In this document: in pieces, positions 27,972 to 37,906 of the stretch
Layout of the letters: the number at the start of each line of letters is the position of its first letter
Numbering within the stretch: the stretch's first letter is position 1
NCBI RefSeq assembly: GCF_034119845.1
Contig: NZ_CP139420.1
Coordinates: 2,644,001-2,708,000, forward strand
Direction: 5' to 3'
Source of the DNA: Flavobacterium sp. NG2
GTDB taxonomy: Bacteria; Bacteroidota; Bacteroidia; Flavobacteriales; Flavobacteriaceae
Length of the DNA stretch: 64,000 nt
Notes under the pieces: generated by a model
Database searches by the model: none
Told to the model about the DNA's origin: nothing
What the model saw: the letters and a program-made list of their open reading frames with translations, nothing else
Translations under genes and position numbers: made by a program

Positions 27972-30900
27972 ATGAAAAAAATAATTATACTTTTTATACT
28001 TTTTGTAGCAACTCAGACTTTTGCTCAAAACAATGGTATTACTTATCAAGCCATTATTTTAAATACTAAAGGAGAACAGTTGCCAGGAGTAAACAACACA
28101 AATAGTCCTCTTGTTAATAAGGATATTTGTATGGTATTTAAGTTTATTGATGAATTTTCGAATGTAGAATATCAAGAAATAGTACAAACGAAAACGGATC
28201 AATTTGGAATGGTCAATTTGATTATTGGTTCGGGTACTCAAACAGCTGGATATTCGACTTCATTTAACGATATTGTGTGGAGTTCTTTAAAGAAAAGTTT
28301 GATTGTTGGTGTTAATACCGAAGGAAATTGTTCAACTTATACTGAGATTAGTAATCAAGATTTTAGTTATGTACCAATGGCTTTTTCAGCTATAAATGCC
28401 GAGAATGTTACTGGAGTGGTTGCAATCGAAAATGGAGGGACAAATGCGATTACTTTATCGGGGGCTAGGACTAATTTGCAAATAAATAATGTAGATAACA
28501 CAAGTGATTTAAATAAACCTATTAGTGCAGCAACACAATCTGCTTTAAATTTAAAAGAAAATATAGTCAATAAAAGTACAGATGTAACCACTGACGGTTC
28601 TTCAGATAGTAAATACCCAACCGTAAAATCGGTAAAAACCTATGTTGATGCTAGTGCAACGACAAGTTCAACGGCCTTAGCAACTGAAGTTACTAGAGCA
28701 ACTACAGCCGAAACAGCAAACGCTACTGCAATCGCCACAGAAACTACAAATCGTACTGCTGCAGATGTTACTTTGGCAACAAACTTAACAACAGAAGTGA
28801 CCAGAGCAACTACAGCTGAAGTAGCAAACGCTACCGCAATCGCCACAGAAACTACAAATCGTACAGCGGCTGATGTAACTTTGACAACTAATTTAACAGC
28901 AGAAGTAACCAATAGAACTAATGCCGATTTATTAAAAGAAGATCTAGCCAATAAAAGTACTAATGTAACTGCTGACGGTTCTTCAGATACTAAATACCCA
29001 ACCGTAAAATCGGTGAAAACCTATGTTGATGCAAGTTCAACGACAAACGCATCAGCTTTAACGGCAGAGATTTCAAGAGCAACCACAGCAGAATCTGCAA
29101 ACGCTACAGCAATTGCCGCAGAAACTACGAATCGTATTTCTGGAGATGCAACTTTAGCAACTAACTTGGCTACAGAAGTTTCAAGAGCTACCACAGCTGA
29201 AGCAACAAACGCTACCGCAATTGCCACAGAAACTACGAATCGTACAGCTGCAGATGCAACTTTGACAACTAATTTAGCAGCCGAAGTAACCAACAGAACC
29301 AATGCCGATTTATTAAAAGAAGATTTAGTGAATAAAAGTACTAATGTAGCCACAGACGGTTCTTCAGATACTAAATACCCATCAGTAAAATCGGTGAAAA
29401 CTTATGTTGATGCTAGTGCAGCGACAAGTTCGACAGCCTTAGCAGCCGAAGTTTTAAGAGCTACCTCAGCTGAAGCAACAAACGCTACTGCAATTGCCAC
29501 TGAAACGACGAATCGTACAGCGGCTAATGCAGCTTTGACAACAAACTTAGCAGCCGAAGTAACCAGAGCAACTTCAGCTGAAACAGTAAACGCTACTGCA
29601 ATCGCCACAGAAACTACAAATCGTACTGCTGCAGATGTAACTTTGGCAACTAATTTAGCTACTGAAGTTACTAACAGAACCAATGCAGATTTATTAAAAG
29701 AAGATCTTGCCAATAAAAGTACTGATGTAACCACTGATGGAGCTTCTGATACTAAATACCCAACCGTAAAATCAGTAAAAACCTATGTTGATGCTAGTGC
29801 AACGACAAGTTCAACGGCCTTAGCAGCCGAAGTTTCAAGAGCTACAACTGCCGAAACAACAAACGCTACTGCAATCGCCACAGAAACAACGAATCGTATA
29901 GCGGCTGATGCAACTTTGACAACAAATTTAACAGCCGAAGTAACCAATAGAGCTAATGCAGATTTATTAAAAGAAGATCTAGCCAATAAAAGTACTAATG
30001 TAACTGCTGACGGTTCTTCAGATACCAAGTACCCAACAGTAAAATCGGTTAAAACTTATGTTGACGCTACTGCAACGACAAGTTCGACAGCCTTAGCAGC
30101 CGAAGTTACGAGAGCTACTACTGCCGAAACAACAAACGCTACTGCAATCGCCACAGAAACTACGAATCGTATTTCTGGAGATGCAACTTTAGCAACTAAC
30201 TTGGCTACAGAAGTTTCAACTGCGAGATCAGCTGAAGCAACAAACGCTACCGCAATCGCCACAGAAACAACGAATCGTACAGCTGCAGATGTAACTTTAG
30301 CAACAAACTTAGCAGATGAAGTTACCAATAGAACAAATGCAGATTTATTAAAAGAAGATTTAGCGAATAAAAGTACTAATGTAACCACAGACGGAGCCTC
30401 AGATACTAAATACCCAACCGTAAAATCAGTAAAAACCTATGTTGATGCTAGTGCAACGACAAGTTCAACGGCCTTAGCAGCCGAAGTTTCAAGAGCTACA
30501 ACTGCCGAAACAACAAACGCTACTGCAATCGCCACAGAAACAACGAATCGTATAGCGGCTGATGCAACTTTGACAACAAATTTAACAGCCGAAGTAACCA
30601 ATAGAGCTATTGCAGATTTATTAAAAGAAGATCTAGCCAATAAAAGTACTAATGTAACTGCTGACGGTTCTTCAGATGTTAAATACCCAACCGTAAAATC
30701 AGTAAAAACTTATGTTGACGCTACTGCAACGACAAGTTCGACAGCCTTAGCAGCCGAAGTTACGAGAGCTACAACTGCCGAAACAACAAACGCTACCGCT
30801 ATTGCCACTGAAACGACGAATCGTACAGCGGCTGATGCAACTCTGACAACTAATTTAGCTGCAGAAGCTTCAACTGCAAGAGCAGCCGAAGCAGCAAACG

Positions 30901-33900
30901 CTACCGCAATCGCCACTGAAACGACGAATCGTACTGCAGCAGATGCAACCTTGGCAACAAACTTAGCAACAGAAGTAACTAACAGAACCAATGCAGATTT
31001 ATTAAAAGAAGATCTAGCGAATAAAAGTATTGATGTAGCTACAGACGGAACTTCAGATTCAAAATACCCAACCGTAAAATCGGTAAAAACTTATGTTGAC
31101 GCTACTGCAACGACAAGTTCGACGGCCTTAGCAGCTGAAGTAACCAGAGCAACTACAGCTGAAACAGTAAACGCTACTGCAATCGCCACTGAAACGACGA
31201 ATCGTACAGCGGCTGATGCAACTTTGACAACAAACTTAACAGCCGAAGTGACTAGAGCAACTACAGCTGAAGCAGCAAACGCTACTGCAATCGCCACAGA
31301 AACTACAAATCGTACTGCTGCAGATGCAACCTTGGCAACAAACTTAGCAACAGAAGTAACCAACAGAACCAATGCAGATTTATTAAAAGAAGATTTAGCC
31401 AATAAAAGTACTGATGTAACCACAGACGGTTCTTCAGATGTTAAATACCCAACCGTAAAATCGGTGAAAACTTATGTTGACGCTAGTTCATCAACTAGTT
31501 CAACAGCATTAGCTTCCGAAATTACAAGAGCTACCGCAGCAGAAACAGCAAACGCTACTGCAATCACCACAGAAACTACAAATCGTACTGCTGCAGATAC
31601 AACCTTGGCAACAAACTTAGCAACAGAAGTAACCAACAGAACCAATGCAGATTTATTAAAAGAAGATTTAGCCAATAAAAGTACTGATGTAACCACAGAC
31701 GGTTCTTCAGATGTTAAATACCCAACCGTAAAATCGGTGAAAACTTATGTTGACGCTAGTTCATCAACTAGTTCAACAGCATTAGCTTCCGAAATTACAA
31801 GAGCTACCGCAGCAGAAACAGCAAACGCTACTGCAATCACCACAGAAACTACAAATCGTACTGCTGCAGATGCAACCTTGGCAACAAACTTAGCAGCAGA
31901 AGTAACCAACAGAACCAATGCAGATTTATTAAAAGAAGATCTAGTTAATAAAAGTACTAATGTAGCCACAGACGGTTCTTCAGATACTAAATATCCAACC
32001 GTAAAATCGGTGAAAACTTATGTTGATGCTAGCGCAACGACAAGTTCGGCAGCCTTAGCAGCTGAAGTTACTAGAGCTACTACTGCCGAAACAACAAATG
32101 CAACCGCAATTGCTACAGAAACTACAAATCGTACAGCGGCTGATGCAACTTTGACAACAAACTTAGCAGCCGAAGTGACTAGAGCAACTACAGCTGAAGC
32201 AGCAATCGCTACCGCAATCGCCATAGAAACTACGAATCGTACAGCTGCAGATGCAACTTTGACAACTAATTTAACAGCAGAAGTAACCAACAGAACCAAT
32301 GCAGATTTATTAAAAGAAGATCTAGTTAATAAAAGTACTAATGTAACCACAGACGGAGCCTCTGATACTAAGTACCCAAGCGTAAAATCGGTAAAAACTT
32401 ATGTTGACGCAAGTACAACGACAAGTTCGACAGCCCTAGCAGCTGAAGTTTCAAGAGCTACAACTGCCGAAACAGCAAACGCTACTGCAATCGCCACAGA
32501 AACTACAAATCGTACTGCTGCAGATGCAACCTTGGCAACAAACTTAGCAACAGAAGTAACCAACAGAACCAATGCAGATTTATTAAAAGAAGATTTAGCC
32601 AATAAAAGTAATGATGTAGCCACAGACGGTTCTTCAGATGTAAAATACCCAACCGTAAAATCGGTGAAAACTTATGTTGATGCAAGTGCAACGACAAGTT
32701 CGACAGCCCTAGCAGCCGAAGTTACTAGAGCAACTACAGCCGAAACAACAAACGCTACCGCAATCGCCACAGAAACTACGAATCGTACAGCAGCTGATGC
32801 AACTTTGACAACTAATTTAGCAGCCGAAGTTACCAATAGAACCAATGCAGATTTATTAAAAGAAGATCTAGCGAATAAAAGTAATGATGTAGCCACAGAC
32901 GGTTCTTCAGATGTAAAATACCCAACCGTAAAATCGGTGAAAACTTATGTTGATGCTAGCGCAACGACAAGTTCGGCAGCCTTAGCAGCCGAAGTTACTA
33001 GAGCTACATCTGCCGAAACAACAAACGCTACCGCAATTGCCACTGAAACGACGAATCGTACAGCGGCTGATGTAACTTTGACAACTAATTTAACAGCCGA
33101 AGTAACCAATAGAACTAATGCCGATTTATTAAAAGAAGATCTAACGAATAAAAGTACTAATGTAACCACAGACGGTTCTTCAGATGTTAAATACCCAACC
33201 GTAAAATCGGTGAAAACTTATGTTGACGCAAGTGCAACGACAAGTTCGACAGCCCTAGCAGCTGAAGTTACTAGAGCTACTACTGCCGAAACAACAAATG
33301 CAACCGCAATTACCACAGAAGCTACGAATCGTACAGCGGCTGATGCAACTTTGACAACTAATTTAGCAGCCGAAGTAACCAATAGAACCAATGCAGATTT
33401 ATTAAAAGAAGATCTAGCGAATAAAAGTACTAATGTAGCCACAGACGGTTCTTCAGATGTAAAATACCCAACCGTAAAATCGGTGAAAACTTATGTTGAC
33501 GCAAGTGCAACGACAAGTTCGACAGCCCTAGCAGCCGAAGTTACTAGAGCTACAACTGCCGAAACAACAAACGCTACCGCTATTGCCACTGAAACGACGA
33601 ATCGTACAGCGGCTGATGCAACTCTGACAATTAATTTAGCTGCAGAAGCTTCAACTGCAAGAGCAGCCGAAGCAGCAAACGTTACCGCAATTGCCACAGA
33701 AACTACAAATCGTACTGCTGCAGATGTAACTTTGGCAACAAACTTAGCAACAGAAGTAACTAATAGAACCAATGCAGATTTATTAAAAGAAGATCTTGCT
33801 AATAAAAGCACTGACGTTACAACAGACGGAAGTTCAGATACCAAGTACCCAACCGTAAAATCAGTAAAAACTTATGTTGACGCTACTGCAACGACAAGTT

Positions 33901-35738
33901 CGACAGCCTTAACAGCCGAAGTTAACAGAGCTACCGCTGCAGAGTTAAATTTATTACCACTTTCAGGAGGGACTTTGACAGGAACTTTAACTGGGACAGA
34001 TGGAATATTTAGCGGAAAATTAGCATTAGGAAAAACAACTGCTGATGAAACTTTGGATGTAGTTGGAAACGTTAAGTCAACGGGTAATGTCACTGCAGCT
34101 TCCTATATCAAATCGGGTGGAACCTCATCACAGTTTTTGAAAGCTGACGGAAGTATTGATAGCAATACTTATATTACAAGTAGTGGAAATGCAACAAATG
34201 TAACTGGAGTTGTAGCTGTTGACAATGGAGGAACAGGGACTACTTCAATAACAGGAATTTTGAAAGGAAATGGTACAAGTGCTATAACAACTGCAGTGTC
34301 TGGAACAGATTATTTAGCTCCAGCTACTATTATCCCTGGATATCGAGTTACACTTGGAAGTAACGCAGGATTGAATACAACAGGTGGGTATAGTGTTTCA
34401 ATTGGACGAAATGCGAATCAAAATTGGGTTGGTAATTATAACACCGCTGTAGGTTCATTTGCTTTAGAAACAATAACAACAGGTAGTTATAATCAAGCAT
34501 TTGGAGATTTTGCTTTACAAAACAGAACATCGGGTTCATATGCTACTGCCATTGGAGCCTACACATTACAAAATTTAACTACTGGTACGTTAAATACAGC
34601 TTTAGGAACTTTTGCAGGAACTTTAATTACAACTGGTACACAAAATACATTTATTGGACATGGTACTAATCCAAGTACGGATAATGGTATCAACCAAACT
34701 GTAATTGGTTATAATGCAGTAGGTGCTGGAAATAATTCAGTACAATTAGGTAATACAAGTGTTATTAACGTGAAAACTAGTGGTACTATTACAGCTGGTT
34801 CTGTAACCTATCCCAATGTAGATGGTTCTACAAATCAAGTTTTAACAACTAATGGTTCTGGAATTTTATCATGGGCAACTCCATCTACTACTGCTACTGC
34901 TTATAGTGGTGTATTGCCAATTGCTAATGGAGGTACAGGTTCATCAACTAAAACCTTTGTTGATTTATCAACTACTCAAACTATTGCTGGTACTAAAACT
35001 TTTAGTTCTGATCTAACTGTAAATGGAATAGTTGTGGGTAGAGGTAATTTTAATGAAAATTCGAATACGGCAATTGGACTAGGTGCATTAGGAAGTAATG
35101 CTGGTTATGCAAATACTGGAATTGGAAGAGGGGCATTATCTTCTAATGTTAGTAGTGGAGGAAATACAGCTTTAGGATATATAGCGTTAGCCAACAATGT
35201 TTCTGGTAATGATAATGTTGGGATTGGAAATCAATCATTGGCTACTAATATTTCTGGTTCAAAAAATACAGCTATAGGTAAAAATGCGGATGTATCTTCA
35301 GATGGAATTTCAAATTCGGTGGCTATTGGAGCAAATGCCAAAGTTACAGCGTCTAATACTATTCAATTGGGTTCTGATGGTAGTGGAGGACAAACTGCAA
35401 TTGCATTTGTAAAAACCAGTGGTGCTATAACAGCAGCTTCATACATAAAATCGGGAGGAACTTCGTCACAATACCTAATGGCAGATGGAAGTGTTTCTAC
35501 TGGAACAGCACCTGTTCGTGAAGTTGCTGATGAATTTTCAGCTACTGCATCTCAGACTAGTTTTACATTAACTCAAGCTCCATCAATTAATAGTAAAGTA
35601 AAAATGTACGTGAATGGAATAAGAATCAGTAATTCAGCTTATAGTGTAAGTGGCACAACGTTGACATATATACCAGCTAATAATGGTTCCTATTCTCTGT
35701 CCGTAAGCGATCGAATTCAATTTGATTATTTTTATTAA
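27972..35738 (+). CDS. Giant repetitive surface fibre protein with tail-fibre-like and YadA-head-like ends
   Basis: 2,588 residues with a signal peptide (MKKIIILFILFVATQTFAQ). Residues about 20-190 form a globular head-proximal domain, ending with the tail-fibre-like motif VVAIENGGTNAITLSGA. The central 1,780 residues are threonine/alanine-rich, heptad-like repeats in which LLKEDLANKST, KYPTVKSVKTYVDAS and AIATETTNRTAAD recur, the middle one 17 times. After residue 2000 come further NGGTG motifs and YadA-head-like repeats (NTAIGLGALGSN, NTAIGKNADVSS, SVAIGANAKV, TIQLGSDG). The end (YIPANNGSYSLSVSDR, then IQFDYFY) has no T9SS sorting domain. It resembles a trimeric coiled-coil stalk with phage-fibre-like modules. 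Function is probably adhesion; the export route is unknown. Confidence 0.8.
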   Translation: MKKIIILFILFVATQTFAQNNGITYQAIILNTKGEQLPGVNNTNSPLVNKDICMVFKFIDEFSNVEYQEIVQTKTDQFGMVNLIIGSGTQTAGYSTSFNDIVWSSLKKSLIVGVNTEGNCSTYTEISNQDFSYVPMAFSAINAENVTGVVAIENGGTNAITLSGARTNLQINNVDNTSDLNKPISAATQSALNLKENIVNKSTDVTTDGSSDSKYPTVKSVKTYVDASATTSSTALATEVTRATTAETANATAIATETTNRTAADVTLATNLTTEVTRATTAEVANATAIATETTNRTAADVTLTTNLTAEVTNRTNADLLKEDLANKSTNVTADGSSDTKYPTVKSVKTYVDASSTTNASALTAEISRATTAESANATAIAAETTNRISGDATLATNLATEVSRATTAEATNATAIATETTNRTAADATLTTNLAAEVTNRTNADLLKEDLVNKSTNVATDGSSDTKYPSVKSVKTYVDASAATSSTALAAEVLRATSAEATNATAIATETTNRTAANAALTTNLAAEVTRATSAETVNATAIATETTNRTAADVTLATNLATEVTNRTNADLLKEDLANKSTDVTTDGASDTKYPTVKSVKTYVDASATTSSTALAAEVSRATTAETTNATAIATETTNRIAADATLTTNLTAEVTNRANADLLKEDLANKSTNVTADGSSDTKYPTVKSVKTYVDATATTSSTALAAEVTRATTAETTNATAIATETTNRISGDATLATNLATEVSTARSAEATNATAIATETTNRTAADVTLATNLADEVTNRTNADLLKEDLANKSTNVTTDGASDTKYPTVKSVKTYVDASATTSSTALAAEVSRATTAETTNATAIATETTNRIAADATLTTNLTAEVTNRAIADLLKEDLANKSTNVTADGSSDVKYPTVKSVKTYVDATATTSSTALAAEVTRATTAETTNATAIATETTNRTAADATLTTNLAAEASTARAAEAANATAIATETTNRTAADATLATNLATEVTNRTNADLLKEDLANKSIDVATDGTSDSKYPTVKSVKTYVDATATTSSTALAAEVTRATTAETVNATAIATETTNRTAADATLTTNLTAEVTRATTAEAANATAIATETTNRTAADATLATNLATEVTNRTNADLLKEDLANKSTDVTTDGSSDVKYPTVKSVKTYVDASSSTSSTALASEITRATAAETANATAITTETTNRTAADTTLATNLATEVTNRTNADLLKEDLANKSTDVTTDGSSDVKYPTVKSVKTYVDASSSTSSTALASEITRATAAETANATAITTETTNRTAADATLATNLAAEVTNRTNADLLKEDLVNKSTNVATDGSSDTKYPTVKSVKTYVDASATTSSAALAAEVTRATTAETTNATAIATETTNRTAADATLTTNLAAEVTRATTAEAAIATAIAIETTNRTAADATLTTNLTAEVTNRTNADLLKEDLVNKSTNVTTDGASDTKYPSVKSVKTYVDASTTTSSTALAAEVSRATTAETANATAIATETTNRTAADATLATNLATEVTNRTNADLLKEDLANKSNDVATDGSSDVKYPTVKSVKTYVDASATTSSTALAAEVTRATTAETTNATAIATETTNRTAADATLTTNLAAEVTNRTNADLLKEDLANKSNDVATDGSSDVKYPTVKSVKTYVDASATTSSAALAAEVTRATSAETTNATAIATETTNRTAADVTLTTNLTAEVTNRTNADLLKEDLTNKSTNVTTDGSSDVKYPTVKSVKTYVDASATTSSTALAAEVTRATTAETTNATAITTEATNRTAADATLTTNLAAEVTNRTNADLLKEDLANKSTNVATDGSSDVKYPTVKSVKTYVDASATTSSTALAAEVTRATTAETTNATAIATETTNRTAADATLTINLAAEASTARAAEAANVTAIATETTNRTAADVTLATNLATEVTNRTNADLLKEDLANKSTDVTTDGSSDTKYPTVKSVKTYVDATATTSSTALTAEVNRATAAELNLLPLSGGTLTGTLTGTDGIFSGKLALGKTTADETLDVVGNVKSTGNVTAASYIKSGGTSSQFLKADGSIDSNTYITSSGNATNVTGVVAVDNGGTGTTSITGILKGNGTSAITTAVSGTDYLAPATIIPGYRVTLGSNAGLNTTGGYSVSIGRNANQNWVGNYNTAVGSFALETITTGSYNQAFGDFALQNRTSGSYATAIGAYTLQNLTTGTLNTALGTFAGTLITTGTQNTFIGHGTNPSTDNGINQTVIGYNAVGAGNNSVQLGNTSVINVKTSGTITAGSVTYPNVDGSTNQVLTTNGSGILSWATPSTTATAYSGVLPIANGGTGSSTKTFVDLSTTQTIAGTKTFSSDLTVNGIVVGRGNFNENSNTAIGLGALGSNAGYANTGIGRGALSSNVSSGGNTALGYIALANNVSGNDNVGIGNQSLATNISGSKNTAIGKNADVSSDGISNSVAIGANAKVTASNTIQLGSDGSGGQTAIAFVKTSGAITAASYIKSGGTSSQYLMADGSVSTGTAPVREVADEFSATASQTSFTLTQAPSINSKVKMYVNGIRISNSAYSVSGTTLTYIPANNGSYSLSVSDRIQFDYFY
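28560..33930 (+). repeat. 17 stalk repeats of 273 or 381 bp inside the fibre gene
   Basis: Seventeen copies of the KYP[TS]VKSVKTYVDA motif are spaced either 273 bp (91 codons; eight intervals) or 381 bp (127 codons; eight intervals). The 108-bp difference is one extra 36-codon module (AEVTRATTAETxNATAIA, then TETTNRTAADATLTTNL). Copies are nearly identical in DNA, and the 31472 and 31745 units are almost exact duplicates. Confidence 0.9.
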
Positions 35739-35787
35739 GAACAAAAGTATGGTAGAGATGATAAAATTCACTTTAAAAAAAATAGAG

Positions 35788-37665
35788 ATGAATATAAAGT
35801 TAAAACAGTTTATGATGTTAATTATTCTTGTTTTTGTTTCAAATGAAATAAATGCGGGAACAATTATCACTAGTTCTACTGTCATAAATCAGACTGTCTT
35901 GAATTCGTACTCTTGGCCAGTTACAATTAATGGAGGAACAGTTGGTGCTCCTTTAGTAATTACTCTTGAAGAAGATGTCATCTTATCTAATTCTCAAAAT
36001 TATTTTATTTTGAATGGAAACTACATTAACTTCAATGGCAACGATCATAAGATTACTATTTCAGGAGTTAACTTCTATTCTGGACTGATTAAAAATGGTT
36101 CTTATAATTCAGCTTGGATAGAAGATCCGTTAGACCCATTTAATTATATTTCTCAGATTACAATTGTAAATGGGTTTTCTAATATAAAAGTTTATAATTT
36201 AACAGTGAACTCTATCAATAGTGATGTTGCATCTGGTAATGGATGGATAGGGCAATATGCATTCTCTATAAATGCAACCAATGGTCTGTTCGAAAATTGC
36301 AGTGCAAATGGAGCATTACGCCAAGGTTCAGGGGGTATTGTTGGTGGAAGAACGAGTGTAACTGTCAAAAATTCGTCTTTTTTTGGGAATCATATTGGTG
36401 GATATGCTGGTGGTATTTTTGGTGAAACTAGTTCTGGGACAGCTATTAACTGTTATTCTGTAGCTCCATCATTGGGGAATCGAGGGGGAGGTATTTTTGG
36501 GGGTGACTCATCAAATGCAACTGCTACCAATTGCTATTCCTATTCGACTATTGTTAATAATTCTGGAGGGATATTTGGAGGGTATTCATCTAATTGTAAT
36601 GCTTCTAACTGTTATAGTCTAGGAACAATTGGTTCTAACGCTGGTGGAGTTTATGGAGGGAATTCTTCTGGTGGAACTGCAACTAATTGTTATAGTGCCA
36701 ATGGAAATTGGAATGATGCAACTGCAAATAGTATTTTAACAGGCACAAATGGTACGGTATGGAATACAATTACCAGTCCATATAAATTAATTTCATTTGC
36801 AACATTAATTTCTACAGATACAACTATTGATCAAAGTTGGATTAACAATCACATTAATAATTTACCCATATTATTGGATACTAATGTAACTATTACCATT
36901 GCTGAAAATTTAACTTTTAATGATGCGAATATGTACTTTGCAGTACGAGGTACAGGTGTAAGAATTGATGGAGCTAGTAAAACAATTACTCTAGATAATA
37001 TAACTAACTATAGAGGGGTAGTAAATAACGGAAATTATTTAGGGGCTAATGTTAGTGCATTTACAGGTTCTGTCGTAGAAAAATTAGGAGTAATTAGCAA
37101 TAGCACTACATTGAAAAGCTATTGTGGTTGGATTGGACAACAGGGGTATGGAAATGGAGCTGGCTTTGCTATTTCAAATTGTTATTCCACAGGGGAAATG
37201 TTTAATGAAGGTACAGGTGGAATTTTAGGAAATGCTTTTATGAATGGAACAGTTTCAAATTGTTATAGTTTAGGAAAAATCTCTGGACAAAGTGCTGCAG
37301 GTATAGCTGCGACTTATAATTCCGAAGCTAATAGAATTTATAATTGTTATGCTAATGGCTCAATAACTGGTATTAATGCTAGTGGTATATGTGAGCCAGA
37401 TATGATGATGGGCGGAGCACAATTTTTAAATTGTTATGTATCAAATGGAGTATTTACGACCGTTGATGCAAATAATAATTTAATTGGAACCGATGGAACT
37501 ATTTGGAATACAAGTGTCAGTCCGTATACACTGTCGGTTTTTATGGTACTAAAATGGGGAGTTACAAGTAATGGTCAAAAAACTCAAGTAAATTCAATTC
37601 AGGTTAATAAAAATGGTAAAAAAGGAGACCCAAATCCAATTACTGAAAATGGAAAAATAAATTAG
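35788..37665 (+). CDS. GLUG-repeat secreted protein, beta-helix-like
   Basis: 625 residues from the ATG at 35788, chosen because it begins a signal peptide (MNIKLKQFMMLIILVFVS, cleaving after NEINA); longer frames back to 35722 overlap the fibre gene. The body has about nine NCYS-containing repeats with glycine-rich links (GGIFGGYSSNCNASNCYSL, GGILGNAFMNGTVSNCYSL), as in GLUG-motif proteins, which likely form a right-handed beta-helix. The two halves repeat the same plan (VITLEEDVILSN and VTITIAENLTFND openings). No T9SS sorting domain is visible; it ends KKGDPNPITENGKIN. It is last in the surface operon, about 50 bp after the fibre gene. Confidence 0.7.
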   Translation: MNIKLKQFMMLIILVFVSNEINAGTIITSSTVINQTVLNSYSWPVTINGGTVGAPLVITLEEDVILSNSQNYFILNGNYINFNGNDHKITISGVNFYSGLIKNGSYNSAWIEDPLDPFNYISQITIVNGFSNIKVYNLTVNSINSDVASGNGWIGQYAFSINATNGLFENCSANGALRQGSGGIVGGRTSVTVKNSSFFGNHIGGYAGGIFGETSSGTAINCYSVAPSLGNRGGGIFGGDSSNATATNCYSYSTIVNNSGGIFGGYSSNCNASNCYSLGTIGSNAGGVYGGNSSGGTATNCYSANGNWNDATANSILTGTNGTVWNTITSPYKLISFATLISTDTTIDQSWINNHINNLPILLDTNVTITIAENLTFNDANMYFAVRGTGVRIDGASKTITLDNITNYRGVVNNGNYLGANVSAFTGSVVEKLGVISNSTTLKSYCGWIGQQGYGNGAGFAISNCYSTGEMFNEGTGGILGNAFMNGTVSNCYSLGKISGQSAAGIAATYNSEANRIYNCYANGSITGINASGICEPDMMMGGAQFLNCYVSNGVFTTVDANNNLIGTDGTIWNTSVSPYTLSVFMVLKWGVTSNGQKTQVNSIQVNKNGKKGDPNPITENGKIN

Positions 37666-37746
37666 CACTTTATAGTGAATTCTGTTATTGCTACTTAATG
37701 AAAACATTAAAAAAATACTATTCATTGTGATTTCAAGAAGACAAAA

Positions 37747-37779
37747 AAAAAGAGGTTATTATCATATTAACCTCTTTTT
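37747..37779. terminator. Terminator after the GLUG gene
   Basis: A perfect 12-bp stem (aaaaagaggtta / taacctcttttt) with a 9-base loop has A and T tracts on its two sides. It closes the fibre operon, 82 bp after its last stop. Confidence 0.85.
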
Positions 37780-37855
37780 AAGACATAAGTTAGGCACATT
37801 CATAATAACACAAAAAGTTGTTTTTCAGTAAAATAGATGTTATTTTAGAAGAAAC

Positions 37856-37898
37856 AAACCCCGAAATTGCTCAAAACGAGTCAAAAACGGGGTTTTCT
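37856..37898 (+). terminator. Hairpin in front of the transposase gene
   Basis: aaaccccg and cggggttt can pair over a 24-base loop and are followed by TTTTCTTTT, just before the transposase start at about 37907. Such hairpins can block read-through transcription into an insertion sequence; this role is inference. Confidence 0.45.
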
Positions 37899-37906
37899 TT
37901 TAAAGT

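Noticed and set aside
28640..33844. A ladder of minus-strand open frames of 67-117 residues with a regular 273/381-bp period
   Set aside because: They are antisense shadows of the fibre gene: the sense repeats use codons that avoid stops on the other strand. They lack starts with leaders, signal peptides or family motifs.
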